Assembly (NCBI GenBank): GCA_017620345.1
Contig: JAFZQP010000181.1
Location: forward strand, 1 to 10,183
Length of the DNA stretch: 10,183 bases
Source of the DNA: Lachnospiraceae bacterium
GTDB lineage: Bacteria > Bacillota_A > Clostridia > Lachnospirales > Lachnospiraceae
Direction: 5' to 3'
Position numbers and translations under genes: made by a program
Shown here: piece after piece, positions 1-6,387 of the stretch
How positions within the stretch are numbered: the first letter of the stretch is position 1
Layout of the letters: each line of letters opens with the position of its first letter
Notes under the pieces: generated by a model
Databases searched by the model: none
Seen by the model: the letters and a program-made list of their open reading frames with translations, nothing else
What the model was told of the DNA's origin: nothing

Positions 1-70
1 AGCTGAATTTGGACTGATTTCCATGTTAGACTACTACACCGCAAGGTGTGCTTCTTGTTAAGTTGATTGA

Positions 71-102
71 ACCGCCGTGTACCGAACGGTACGCACGGTG
101 GT
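71..102 (+). ncRNA. Group II intron domain V (catalytic hairpin)
   Basis: Bases 71-79 pair with 94-102 (nine pairs including a G74-U99 wobble), a two-base CG bulge follows at 92-93, and 80-83 pair with 88-91 around a GAAC loop. This is the canonical domain V architecture. The catalytic triad, counted from the bulge, is CGC at 73-75 with its conserved central G-U wobble. Domain V binds the catalytic metal ions in splicing and is the most conserved part of group II introns. Confidence 0.82.
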
Positions 103-104
103 GT

Positions 105-137
105 GAGAGGTCGGCGGTCATTGACCGCCTCCTACTC
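105..137 (+). ncRNA. Group II intron domain VI with branch-point A134
   Basis: GAG (105-107) pairs with CTC (135-137) and AGG (108-110) with CCT (131-133), leaving A134 bulged on the 3' strand. Above a small internal loop, GGCGGTCA (113-120) pairs with TGACCGCC (122-129). A bulged A at this place is the lariat branch point in group II introns. The intron 3' end is predicted right after T140. Confidence 0.75.
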
Positions 138-1004
138 GATTTGAACATTTCCGTAAAGGATCCGCACAAGTTCGGAGTCCTTGTCAAGGATAAGCGTGTT
201 ACCGTTATTCTTAAGCGAGCCTTTAAGAGAGTCGAGGCTGCGCAGGTAGTTGTAGAATTCTGATTTTTCCTCGTTGTTATATGCATCGGACAGTATCTTC
301 ATATATTCCGACTCGCCCTCTGCACGCAGTGATTCCGCCTGCTTATTGGCATCGGCGATTGTTATCCTGACATTCTTATCCGTTTCGTTACGGATCTTCT
401 GGGCTTCCGCTTCGCCTTTGGCCTTGAAGCCGGCCGCTATATTTCCTCTTTCGGAGATCATTCGTTCATATACTGCCTCTTTATTGTCATCCGGAAGGTC
501 AAGGGCCTTGATCTCCGCAGTGAGTATCTCTATGCCGTATCCGGCTATGTCGGAATTGGATTCGGCTGTTATGAGGTTGGTCAGCTCGATGCCTCGCGCA
601 GCGATGACCTCATCCTGTGTCATTGAAGAGATAGTGTTCTTCGTGGCGTTGTATACGGCCGCGTCTATCCTTTCCTCGGCTCTTGCACTGACACCTCCGA
701 GTGTCTGATAGTACTTCATCACATCATTCACTGACCAGATAACGTAATCGTCGGCGATCATTGATTTCTTGTCCCTTGTGATAACGTCACTTTGCGGTAT
801 GTCGTATATCCTGCTTCCGTCATATATGGCATATGTGCTCTGAATGAACGGCAGTTTGACGTGAAGCCCCGGTTCTCTCTGAATTCCGACAACGCGTCCG
901 AACTGCATTATAAGCGCGACATCTTTGTAGTTAACAGTATAAAGCGAAGATGACAGGACTATGACTGCCAGTATTGCTATGATCCAGACAAGTGCTTTTT
1001 TCAT
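132..1004 (-). CDS. hflC: HflC, SPFH/band-7 membrane protein (C-terminal tail altered by intron)
   Basis: Partner of HflK; in characterised bacteria HflK and HflC form a large membrane complex that surrounds and modulates the FtsH protease. The 290-residue protein has an N-terminal membrane segment (about 5-22), a band-7/SPFH domain (about 23-190) with an FGRVVG-type start, and a helical region rich in Ala/Glu/Lys (about 170-245) that includes the typical LPDDNKEAVYERMISERGN stretch. A late segment, EFYNYLRSLDSLKGSL, resembles the C-terminal part of known HflC. The start is set by an AGGAGG site 10-15 bases upstream and a 4-base ATGA overlap with the hflK stop, implying translational coupling. 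The last two codons (Ile, Glu) and the TAG stop lie within the predicted group II intron end, so the native reading frame ends at Gln288 and the original tail is lost. The protein is otherwise near full family length and probably functional. Confidence 0.93.
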   Translation of the reverse strand: MKKALVWIIAILAVIVLSSSLYTVNYKDVALIMQFGRVVGIQREPGLHVKLPFIQSTYAIYDGSRIYDIPQSDVITRDKKSMIADDYVIWSVNDVMKYYQTLGGVSARAEERIDAAVYNATKNTISSMTQDEVIAARGIELTNLITAESNSDIAGYGIEILTAEIKALDLPDDNKEAVYERMISERGNIAAGFKAKGEAEAQKIRNETDKNVRITIADANKQAESLRAEGESEYMKILSDAYNNEEKSEFYNYLRSLDSLKGSLKNNGNTLILDKDSELVRILYGNVQIE

Positions 1005-2050
1005 GGCTGCTCCACCTCCTGTTCCTCTGATCCCGGCTCTTCAGGCTGTGATATGGCAGAAGCTTCCGAACCGTTAAAACTGTCAAGCGGCATGAGAGTC
1101 TGGGTACCGCCGTCGGTAACTATGACTTTGAGAGAGGGCAGAAGTTCTTCCATTGTTTCGTAGAACATCCTCTTTTTGGTTATATATGGATAGAGCTTGT
1201 ACTGGTCGTACATCTCGTTGAACCTGACCACCTGGCCCTGCGCTTCTGCGATCCTTGCAGCCTTGTCGCCCTCCGCCGACTGGATTATCTTATCCGCATT
1301 TGCCTCGGCTTTGGGTAACTGTTCGTTCTGATATGCAAGAGCATTGTTCCTGGCCGTGTCCGCGCCCTGCTTGGCGGTCTCTACGGCTTTGAAAGCCTGC
1401 TTGATCTCGTTCGTGGGCGGCTCGCTGTCCTGCACGGTGATGTTGACAACGGCAAGTCCGATCTCATGCTCATTGAGTTCTCTTGTCATATCCTCCTTGA
1501 CGCTTGCCTGTATCTGCCCCTTGGAAGTCGTCATCGCTTCGTCAACGGTATAATCCGCAACTACCGATCTGATACTGGAGAGAGCGATGTTCTTGAGGAT
1601 CTCTTCGGGATCATTCGATGAGTACAGATAGGCAACGGGATCCGAAACCCTGTATTCAAGGTAAAAATCAATATCGAGCAGGTTGAAATCCGATGTTATC
1701 ATTATCCCGTTGTTATCATCGGTTATGTTCTGCCCGTTGTTATCGAGAGTATATCCGATACCTGTTCCGTGAGTTGTGATATCAACGTACTGTACTCTCT
1801 GCAGGAAAGGGATCTTAAAATATAGCCCCGCGGTATCGGTGCGGATGACTTTGCCGAACATTGTGACCACGGCGTTTTCCTGCTCCGAAACGTTATAGAA
1901 TCCGCCGCTTATCACAAGGACTGCGGCGATGATGATAAGGACATATTTTATGCCCTTTCCGATCTTTTGGTTCTTCTGCGGATCTTTTGTTGTATCTTTG
2001 TCAAGATCCTTGTAGTTTTGTCCGAAATTGAACTTAAACCCGTTTATCAT
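1001..2050 (-). CDS. hflK: HflK, SPFH/band-7 membrane protein
   Basis: Partner of HflC in the HflKC complex, which in other bacteria controls access to the FtsH membrane protease. The 349-residue protein has a charged cytoplasmic N-terminus (1-34), one membrane segment (about 36-51), and a band-7/SPFH domain (about 52-220) starting at the conserved VSEQENAVV stretch. The family-typical segment from PPTNEIKQAF (211-220) through NEQLPKAEANADKIIQSAEG follows, and the tail is acidic (330-349). E. coli HflK is longer, mainly because of a Gly-rich N-terminus missing here. The start ATG at 2048-2050 has AGGAG about 8 bases upstream. It lies 62 bases after the small upstream gene, so it may share its LexA-controlled transcript as well as have its own promoter. 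The identity is secure from domain order and the paired downstream hflC. Confidence 0.93.
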   Translation of the reverse strand: MINGFKFNFGQNYKDLDKDTTKDPQKNQKIGKGIKYVLIIIAAVLVISGGFYNVSEQENAVVTMFGKVIRTDTAGLYFKIPFLQRVQYVDITTHGTGIGYTLDNNGQNITDDNNGIMITSDFNLLDIDFYLEYRVSDPVAYLYSSNDPEEILKNIALSSIRSVVADYTVDEAMTTSKGQIQASVKEDMTRELNEHEIGLAVVNITVQDSEPPTNEIKQAFKAVETAKQGADTARNNALAYQNEQLPKAEANADKIIQSAEGDKAARIAEAQGQVVRFNEMYDQYKLYPYITKKRMFYETMEELLPSLKVIVTDGGTQTLMPLDSFNGSEASAISQPEEPGSEEQEVEQP

Positions 2051-2087
2051 GATGATCTCCTGTTTTTGCTAAAAACCCGTACGTATA

Positions 2088-2116
2088 GTAATATCAGATT
2101 TTCACTGCAAAATCAA
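2088..2116 (-). promoter_or_regulatory. Candidate promoter for hflKC
   Basis: On the minus strand, TTGATT (2111-2116) and TATTAC (2088-2093) are separated by exactly 17 bases, in the gap between the small gene and hflK; the -35 overlaps the small gene's stop codon. An alternative pairing, TTGCAG with TATACG, lies slightly downstream. I saw no terminator in the gap, so this would be a secondary start inside a longer transcript. It is a motif match only. Confidence 0.35.
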
Positions 2117-2385
2117 ATCCGCTTATGCGGCGCATACTTCCATGTGTGCTCGTAACTGTTATAGAACAGACTGATGAGCCGTTCGTGCCCGAAGCATTCT
2201 ATCTTGCATTCGAACGGATAGATACCTGTAAGATTGCCTTCATGATTCATATCCTTGAACGCGCGGATCTTGTATTCCTGGTATGCGCCGTCGTCATCAA
2301 GCATACGGATCTTCATCGGTATTATCGTTCCGTCAGCCTTGTGCTGGCAGATCATGTCTATGTTTTTGTTCTCATATGTACCCAT
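2113..2385 (-). CDS. Small cytoplasmic hypothetical protein, LexA-box controlled
   Basis: Function not recognised. The 90-residue product has no signal peptide or membrane segment, and its alternating hydrophobic pattern and many aromatics suggest a small beta-rich soluble domain. Visible features are ICQHKADGTIIPMKIRMLDDDG near the N-terminus, then YPFECKIECFGHERLISLFYN and an HTWKY tail; it contains three Cys (13, 60, 64) and six His. The DGTIIPMKIR and WKYAP segments resemble conserved short hypotheticals of Firmicutes, from memory only. The start is uncertain: ATG 2385 is the first in frame but its only SD is too far away (17 bases), while Met11 at 2355 sits two bases after the stop of a short out-of-frame ORF that has the good SD. 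The gene lies behind a promoter with a LexA operator and 62 bases ahead of hflK, suggesting a damage-response role (inference). Confidence 0.75.
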   Translation of the reverse strand: MGTYENKNIDMICQHKADGTIIPMKIRMLDDDGAYQEYKIRAFKDMNHEGNLTGIYPFECKIECFGHERLISLFYNSYEHTWKYAPHKRI

Positions 2386-2396
2386 AGCGCACCCAT
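2358..2396 (-). other. Possible 12-codon leader ORF overlapping the small gene's start
   Basis: On the minus strand GGAGG (2403-2407) lies six bases before ATG 2394-2396, an ideal spacing. That ATG opens a frame reading M-G-A-L-W-V-H-M-R-T-K-T-stop, out of frame with the small gene. Its TAG (2358-2360) is followed by AC and then ATG 2353-2355, the internal Met11 of the small gene. This geometry would allow stop-restart coupling. It may equally be a chance ORF. Confidence 0.3.
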
Positions 2397-2417
2397 AAGT
2401 ATCCTCCCCTGTGATCT

Positions 2418-2446
2418 ATTATAGAACAAATGTTCGATACAATCAA
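2418..2446 (-). promoter_or_regulatory. Sigma-70-type promoter of the small gene (and perhaps hflKC)
   Basis: On the minus strand, TTGATT (2441-2446) is followed by a 17-base spacer and a perfect TATAAT (2418-2423). The predicted transcription start is near 2411, just upstream of the GGGGAGG ribosome binding site at 2403-2409. The spacer holds the LexA box. This is the best promoter-like sequence in the window. Confidence 0.7.
2423..2436. promoter_or_regulatory. LexA (SOS) operator
   Basis: The + strand reads AGAACAAATGTTCG. It holds the exact core GAAC-N4-GTTC of the Gram-positive LexA/DinR box (consensus CGAAC-N4-GTTCG), with perfect 5-base arms. It fills the spacer between the -35 and -10 of the minus-strand promoter, where bound repressor would block RNA polymerase. 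No lexA gene is in the window. The operator lies 79 bases upstream of the alarmone synthetase start, so an effect on that gene is possible but less likely. Confidence 0.68.
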
Positions 2447-2459
2447 GAGCAAGTTTTAG

Positions 2460-2488
2460 TGGAAATTTTATCCGGATTCATATATAAC
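2460..2488 (+). promoter_or_regulatory. Candidate promoter of the plus-strand five-gene cluster
   Basis: TGGAAA (2460-2465, four of six matches to the -35 consensus), a 17-base spacer and TATAAC (2483-2488, five of six). It is the best hexamer pair found between the divergent genes and would leave a leader of about 20 bases before the synthetase ATG. The -35 is weak, so an activator may be needed. Confidence 0.35.
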
Positions 2489-2514
2489 GAAATAAAAGGG
2501 AAAGGCACAGGGCT

Positions 2515-3114
2515 ATGGATATATACGGACAATACAGGTCGTCGATGGAAAAGATCATGACGGATCTTGTGGAGAAGATCGAGACCATCACGAAGGCTCA
2601 TGACGGCGACAAACTGTATGAGCATATAACATATCGGATAAAGAGCGATGAAAGCGTACGCGGTAAGCTTGAAAGAAAAGGGCTGGAGGCGACTGATAGG
2701 AACGCCCTGAGGGAACTGAAAGATACGATTGGGATACGCATCGTCTGTCTGTTCATAGATGACGTATATGAATGCGTCAGACTGATTAAGGACATACCGG
2801 GATGTACTGTCGTAGATGAAAAGGATTATATCAGCGATGCAAAATCAAACGGGTACAGGAGTTACCACATGATATTGGATGTGGCATCGCCTGAGGCGGA
2901 TGTGAACGGTGACTGCCCGGGGCATTATTTTGCGGAGATACAGCTTCGCACGATCGCGATGGATACTTGGGCGGCTCTTGAGCATGAACTGAAGTACAAG
3001 AAAAACATAGCGGATCAGGAGATGATCGTTGCGGAACTCCACAGATGCGCAAACGATCTGGCTGCGTGCGATGTATCCATGCAGACATTGAGACAGATAA
3101 TAAGAGATCTCTGA
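2515..3114 (+). CDS. Small alarmone synthetase (RelQ-like GTP pyrophosphokinase)
   Basis: Transfers pyrophosphate from ATP to GTP or GDP to make (p)ppGpp, the stringent-response signal, in the cytoplasm. The 199-residue protein is a lone RelA/SpoT synthetase domain with no HD hydrolase, TGS or ACT domain, which is the small alarmone synthetase layout (B. subtilis RelQ is about 210 residues). Visible motifs are HITYRIKS (37-44) for ATP binding, KDTIGIRIVC (69-78) containing the metal-binding Asp70, DYISDAKSNGYRSYH (104-118) for the acceptor nucleotide, and EIQLRTIAMDTWAALEHELKYK (141-162) with catalytic Glu141. All key positions look intact, so the enzyme should be active. The start ATG has only a loose purine-rich site (GGGAAAGG, nine bases upstream). 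The response regulator follows after 22 bases. RelP-type cannot be excluded from sequence reading alone. Confidence 0.92.
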   Translation: MDIYGQYRSSMEKIMTDLVEKIETITKAHDGDKLYEHITYRIKSDESVRGKLERKGLEATDRNALRELKDTIGIRIVCLFIDDVYECVRLIKDIPGCTVVDEKDYISDAKSNGYRSYHMILDVASPEADVNGDCPGHYFAEIQLRTIAMDTWAALEHELKYKKNIADQEMIVAELHRCANDLAACDVSMQTLRQIIRDL

Positions 3115-3136
3115 TCTTTGATTTCGGAGGACATAA

Positions 3137-3802
3137 ATGAAAGTATTGTTTGCAGAAGATGAAGCGGATCTTCAGGATGTTGTTGCGGAATATCTGAGAT
3201 ATCAGGGCTACAGTGTCACGGCCGTAAATAACGGTCAGGAGGCGGTTGACAAGGCGGGATTCGATGCTTATGACGTGATGGTGTTTGATGTCATGATGCC
3301 GGTCATGGACGGGATAACCGCCATGAAGAAGATACGCGAGATGGGAGACCCTACCCCCGCGATCTTTCTTACCGCAAAATCACAGGTCGAAGACAGGATA
3401 GACGGGCTGGATGCCGGCGCGGATGATTACCTTACCAAACCTTTTTCGATGGAAGAGTTGAGTGCAAGGCTTCGGGCATTGTGCCGCAGAAAGAGGGAGT
3501 ACAAAGTCCGGACGATCTCTTTCGGGAATATCGAACTTGATACGGAGCAGTCGGAACTTAGGGCAGTAAACACTATCAGCCTGTCGCTTAAAGAGATGAG
3601 ACTTCTCGGAAGCCTTATCGCACATGCGGGCGAGGAGATGACAGCCGAGCAGCTTCTTGATGATGTGTGGCCGGGTGAGAATGCCGGACCCGATACGGTG
3701 ATGCTGTATATATCGTTCCTGAGAGGAAAACTCAGATCGATCCGTGCGAATGTCGAGATCGATGGAGACAAAGACACAGCGTTTGTTATAAGGGAGATCT
3801 GA
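3137..3802 (+). CDS. OmpR-family response regulator
   Basis: DNA-binding output half of a two-component system, paired with the kinase that starts one base after its stop. The 221-residue protein has a receiver domain (1-115) with acidic pocket Glu7-Asp8, phosphoacceptor Asp51 in VFDVMMPVMDG, Thr79 and Lys101 in the LTKPF motif. A winged-helix domain follows (about 124-221) with the recognition-helix region near DTVMLYISFLRGKLRSI (186-202). Oddly, the chain ends at AFVIREI and lacks the common GVGYRL wing tip of OmpR/PhoB proteins, so the wing looks shortened. The start is well supported by GGAGG (3126-3130) seven to ten bases before the ATG. It is probably co-transcribed with the alarmone synthetase upstream. 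Its targets are unknown; autoregulation of this cluster is a reasonable guess. Confidence 0.93.
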   Translation: MKVLFAEDEADLQDVVAEYLRYQGYSVTAVNNGQEAVDKAGFDAYDVMVFDVMMPVMDGITAMKKIREMGDPTPAIFLTAKSQVEDRIDGLDAGADDYLTKPFSMEELSARLRALCRRKREYKVRTISFGNIELDTEQSELRAVNTISLSLKEMRLLGSLIAHAGEEMTAEQLLDDVWPGENAGPDTVMLYISFLRGKLRSIRANVEIDGDKDTAFVIREI

Positions 3803-3803
3803 A

Positions 3804-5039
3804 ATGTTCAGGAAACTCAGATGGAAGATCATGTGGATGTCCACAGTCATACTGATCCTCGTTGTCACGGCCGTGCTTGCGATAATGTACCGTATAGCTT
3901 CGACGACCATCATGTCCCAGACACGTATACTGATGGAGGAAATACTCGATAACGACGGGGACCTTCCGGGAGAATGGGATTATAACATTGAAAATCGTCC
4001 GTATCTTGCCCTGAACCAGGAGTCGATATATGAGATACGATACTATACTGCCCTTATAAAGGAGGATCATATACATATCGATCATATGCATATCGCCATC
4101 AAGGAAGATGACGCAAAAGCTATTGCAGGCAGCATAAGCCGGAGAAGTAACGATTACGGAAGCATATCCGCACCGGGCAAACGTGTGATGAATTATATGA
4201 AAAAGAGTAATGATGACGGCAGTACGTTCATCGTTATCCTGGACAGTACGACAAGGTACGCCATCATCCGTGTGATCACCATGTATCTTTCGGCTCTGTG
4301 GCTTACGGTGCTTGTATTGTACGTCATCCTGATGGGGAAATATTCCGGAAAGCTTGTCCGGCCGTTTATAGAAAATGATGAGAAACAGAAGAGATTCATA
4401 ACAAATGCGAGTCATGAACTTAAAACGCCGCTTGCCGTTATATCATCAAACACCGAAATGATGGAAACGCTGGGCGGAAGATCGAAATGGACCGACAGCA
4501 CCCGAAGACAGGTGACAAAAATGCAAAGCCTGATCGAAGATCTTGTCGTACTCACAAGACTTGACGAGATGCAGGAACTCGCGCTGTCGCAGACGGACCT
4601 TTCGTCCGAGACAACGGAGACCGTTGAATCGTTCAGAGGCGTTATAGAAGGCTCGGGAAGAAGCCTATTAACCGATATCGCAGCGGATGTTACGGTAATG
4701 TCGGAAAAAAGAAGTTATCATCAGCTTGTCTCGATCCTTATGGACAATGCATCAAAATACTGTGATCCAGAAGGAAAGATCATGGTATCCCTGCAGCCGC
4801 TTGGCAAAGGAAAAGGTGCAAAATTTACCGTTTCAAATACATATGCCGAAGGCAAAGATGTTGATTTTTCCCGATTCTTTGAAAGATTCTATCGCGCGGA
4901 CACATCCCACAATTCCGCAACAGCCGGATTCGGGATAGGTCTTTCAATGGGAAAAGAGATCGCAGAACGGCTTGGTGCAAAGCTTAAAGTAGGTTATTCG
5001 AAAGATATGATCGAATTCTCTTTTGAGAAGGATAAATAA
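3804..5039 (+). CDS. Sensor histidine kinase with extracellular His-cluster sensor
   Basis: Membrane kinase that should phosphorylate the preceding response regulator. The 411 residues give TM1 (about 9-29), an extracellular loop of about 125 residues (30-153), TM2 (about 154-177), no clear HAMP domain, then the dimerisation helix with H-box FITNASHELKTPLAVI (His204). The ATPase domain has N-box ILMDNASKYC (Asn315), F-box RFFERFYRADTSHNS and G2 loop GFGIGL (375-380). The usual D-x-G-x-G of the G1 box is replaced by VSNTYAEGKD, a pattern I associate with a subgroup of Firmicutes kinases. The loop contains a five-residue tandem repeat, DHIHI-DHMHI (88-97), giving four closely spaced histidines that could bind a metal or sense pH (inference). 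The ATG begins one base after the regulator's stop, with AGGGAG inside that gene as SD. Confidence 0.92.
   Translation: MFRKLRWKIMWMSTVILILVVTAVLAIMYRIASTTIMSQTRILMEEILDNDGDLPGEWDYNIENRPYLALNQESIYEIRYYTALIKEDHIHIDHMHIAIKEDDAKAIAGSISRRSNDYGSISAPGKRVMNYMKKSNDDGSTFIVILDSTTRYAIIRVITMYLSALWLTVLVLYVILMGKYSGKLVRPFIENDEKQKRFITNASHELKTPLAVISSNTEMMETLGGRSKWTDSTRRQVTKMQSLIEDLVVLTRLDEMQELALSQTDLSSETTETVESFRGVIEGSGRSLLTDIAADVTVMSEKRSYHQLVSILMDNASKYCDPEGKIMVSLQPLGKGKGAKFTVSNTYAEGKDVDFSRFFERFYRADTSHNSATAGFGIGLSMGKEIAERLGAKLKVGYSKDMIEFSFEKDK
4065..4094 (+). repeat. 15-base tandem duplication in the kinase sensor loop
   Basis: Two adjacent 15-base units (4065-4079 and 4080-4094) differ at a single base (A or G at unit position 9). 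They are in frame and encode DHIHI followed by DHMHI. The near identity suggests a fairly recent duplication, or a repeat kept alike by slippage. Confidence 0.8.
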
Positions 5040-5052
5040 GGAGATACCGTAT

Positions 5053-6378
5053 ATGAACGTATGTCTGCTCAATGATTCGTTTCCGCCGGTCATCGACGGG
5101 GTGGCAAACACTGTATTCAATTATGCCGATATCATGCAAAGGGAAGGGCTGGCGAACGTGCTCGTGGGCACGCCGAAATATCCGGACACGGACTATGACA
5201 GCTATTCCTTCAGGGTAGTGCCGTACAAGAGTTTTGATACGACACGGCTTGTTAACGGATACAGGGCGGGCAATCCGTTTGTCATAAAAGAGCTTATCGA
5301 TATGGAAAATTTCGGGCCGGAGATCATTCATTCGCACTGCCCGGTCGTATCTACGTTTATCGCACGGGCGCTTCGGACAAGGCTGGAGGCGCCGATCGTT
5401 TTTACTTACCACACGAAATTCGATCAGGATATAGAAAAGAGCTTCAAGGGTAATCTTATGCGAAGGGAGGCCGTAAAGGCCATCGTTTCGAACATCGAGG
5501 CATGTGACGAGGTCTGGGTCGTCAGCGAGGGAGCGGGCGAAAACCTGCGCTCACTGGGTTTTACGGGGGATTACAGGGTAGTCTGCAACGGCGTTGATTT
5601 TCCGAAGGGGCGCATTGATGATGATAAGGTAAAAGAGGCGGTCGCATCTTACGATCTTCCGGAGGGTGTTCCGGTATTTTTGTTCGTCGGACGTATCATG
5701 AAATACAAAGGCCTTCCGCTTATCGTAGACGCGCTTTCGATGCTGGCAAAGGACGGTATTGATTTTCGCATGGTGTTCATAGGAGGCGGTGCGGATCTTG
5801 AAGAGATCAAAGGCATGGCTGAGAGCGCGGGGATATACAGCGAAAACGGACAGAGCAAGTGTATATTTGCAGGACCTGTTTATGACAGGGAAGTGCTGAG
5901 GGCTTGGAATACGAGGGCCGATCTTTTCCTGTTCCCGTCATCGTATGACACGAACGGCATAGTGGTAAGGGAGGCTGCGGCATGCGGACTGGCAAGCGTT
6001 CTGCTGAAGGGGAGCTGTGCTGCCGAAGGCATCACGGACGACCGTAACGGGTTCATAATCGATGAAGATCCGAAGAGCATGTATGAACTCTTAAAGAGAC
6101 TGTCGGGACAGCGCGATCATATGAAGGATGTAGGCCAGAATGCCATGGACGAGATATACATATCATGGGAGTCGAGCGTACATGATGCTTTCGACCGATA
6201 CAAGACCGTGATCGAAAATAAGAAGGCCGGACTCTATAACACGAAGCGCCATAAGATAGCGGGAACGGTCATTGAGTTCACGGATGATCTGATATATGAG
6301 ATGAGGGAAATAGCTAAGGAATCCCGTGAGAGGTTCAAAGATTCCCGCATGTTTATCAACAGTATGTTTAATCGCTGA
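5053..6378 (+). CDS. GT4-family glycosyltransferase
   Basis: Retaining, nucleotide-sugar-dependent glycosyltransferase with a GT-B fold; donor and acceptor are unknown. Counting from ATG 5053, the 441-residue protein has an N-terminal Rossmann half with the glycine-containing loop DSFPPVIDGVANTV (8-21), THY-like acceptor-site TYHTKFD (118-124), and a C-terminal donor half with FVGRIMKYKG (211-220) and FPSSYDTNGIVVREAAACG (294-312). The EX7E motif appears as Asp299-X7-Glu307. The start of the family (from memory) resembles diacylglycerol glucosyltransferases and other Firmicutes GT4 enzymes, so membrane glycolipid synthesis is one option and polysaccharide synthesis another. There is no signal peptide. 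ATG 5053 was chosen over a TTG at 5023, inside the kinase gene, because AAGGAG (5038-5043) lies nine bases before it. The extra C-terminal 60 residues are charged and helical. Confidence 0.88.
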   Translation: MNVCLLNDSFPPVIDGVANTVFNYADIMQREGLANVLVGTPKYPDTDYDSYSFRVVPYKSFDTTRLVNGYRAGNPFVIKELIDMENFGPEIIHSHCPVVSTFIARALRTRLEAPIVFTYHTKFDQDIEKSFKGNLMRREAVKAIVSNIEACDEVWVVSEGAGENLRSLGFTGDYRVVCNGVDFPKGRIDDDKVKEAVASYDLPEGVPVFLFVGRIMKYKGLPLIVDALSMLAKDGIDFRMVFIGGGADLEEIKGMAESAGIYSENGQSKCIFAGPVYDREVLRAWNTRADLFLFPSSYDTNGIVVREAAACGLASVLLKGSCAAEGITDDRNGFIIDEDPKSMYELLKRLSGQRDHMKDVGQNAMDEIYISWESSVHDAFDRYKTVIENKKAGLYNTKRHKIAGTVIEFTDDLIYEMREIAKESRERFKDSRMFINSMFNR

Positions 6379-6387
6379 GGTGATCGT

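Larger units (their letters stand above)
1..140 (+). mobile_element. Group II intron, 3' end (domain IV remnant, domains V and VI)
   Basis: This is the 3' terminal part of a group II intron, a self-splicing retroelement; its body and any reverse transcriptase lie off the left edge. The sequence directly shows a small GCAA-tetraloop hairpin (36-49), a complete domain V (71-102), a domain VI with bulged A134 (105-137), and a terminal GAT ending at 140, which fits the usual intron 3' end of A followed by a pyrimidine. The branch-point A lies seven bases from that end, the normal distance. The first bases in frame 3 read L-N-L-D-stop (stop at 15-17), which could be the tail of the intron-encoded protein, but this is very tentative. 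The element faces + while the flanking hflC faces -, so it cannot be spliced out of hflC mRNA. The intron class was not assigned. Confidence 0.82.

Noticed and set aside
71..129. Two strong hairpins just after hflC that could be its terminator
   Set aside because: No U-run follows on the minus strand, and the pairing matches group II intron domains V and VI in detail.
26..286. Open frames on both strands across the left edge, including a minus-strand one with a SHHRAYRSVHGGS-like stretch
   Set aside because: They run across domains V and VI of the group II intron and into hflC. The repetitive look comes from translating the RNA hairpins, so I do not call a gene.
4058..4088. Strong SD-like AAAGGAGG inside the kinase gene ahead of an ATG at 4086
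   Set aside because: The spacing to that ATG is over 20 bases and the ATG is in frame within the sensor loop, so an internal start is not supported.
3380..4415. Long minus-strand open frames opposite the regulator and kinase genes
   Set aside because: The plus-strand proteins are complete with known domains and motifs; the opposite frames have no recognisable domain or SD and are shadows.
5023..5052. Upstream TTG start for the glycosyltransferase adding ten residues
   Set aside because: It lies inside the kinase coding sequence without an SD, whereas ATG 5053 has AAGGAG at ideal spacing and begins at the conserved N-terminal strand.
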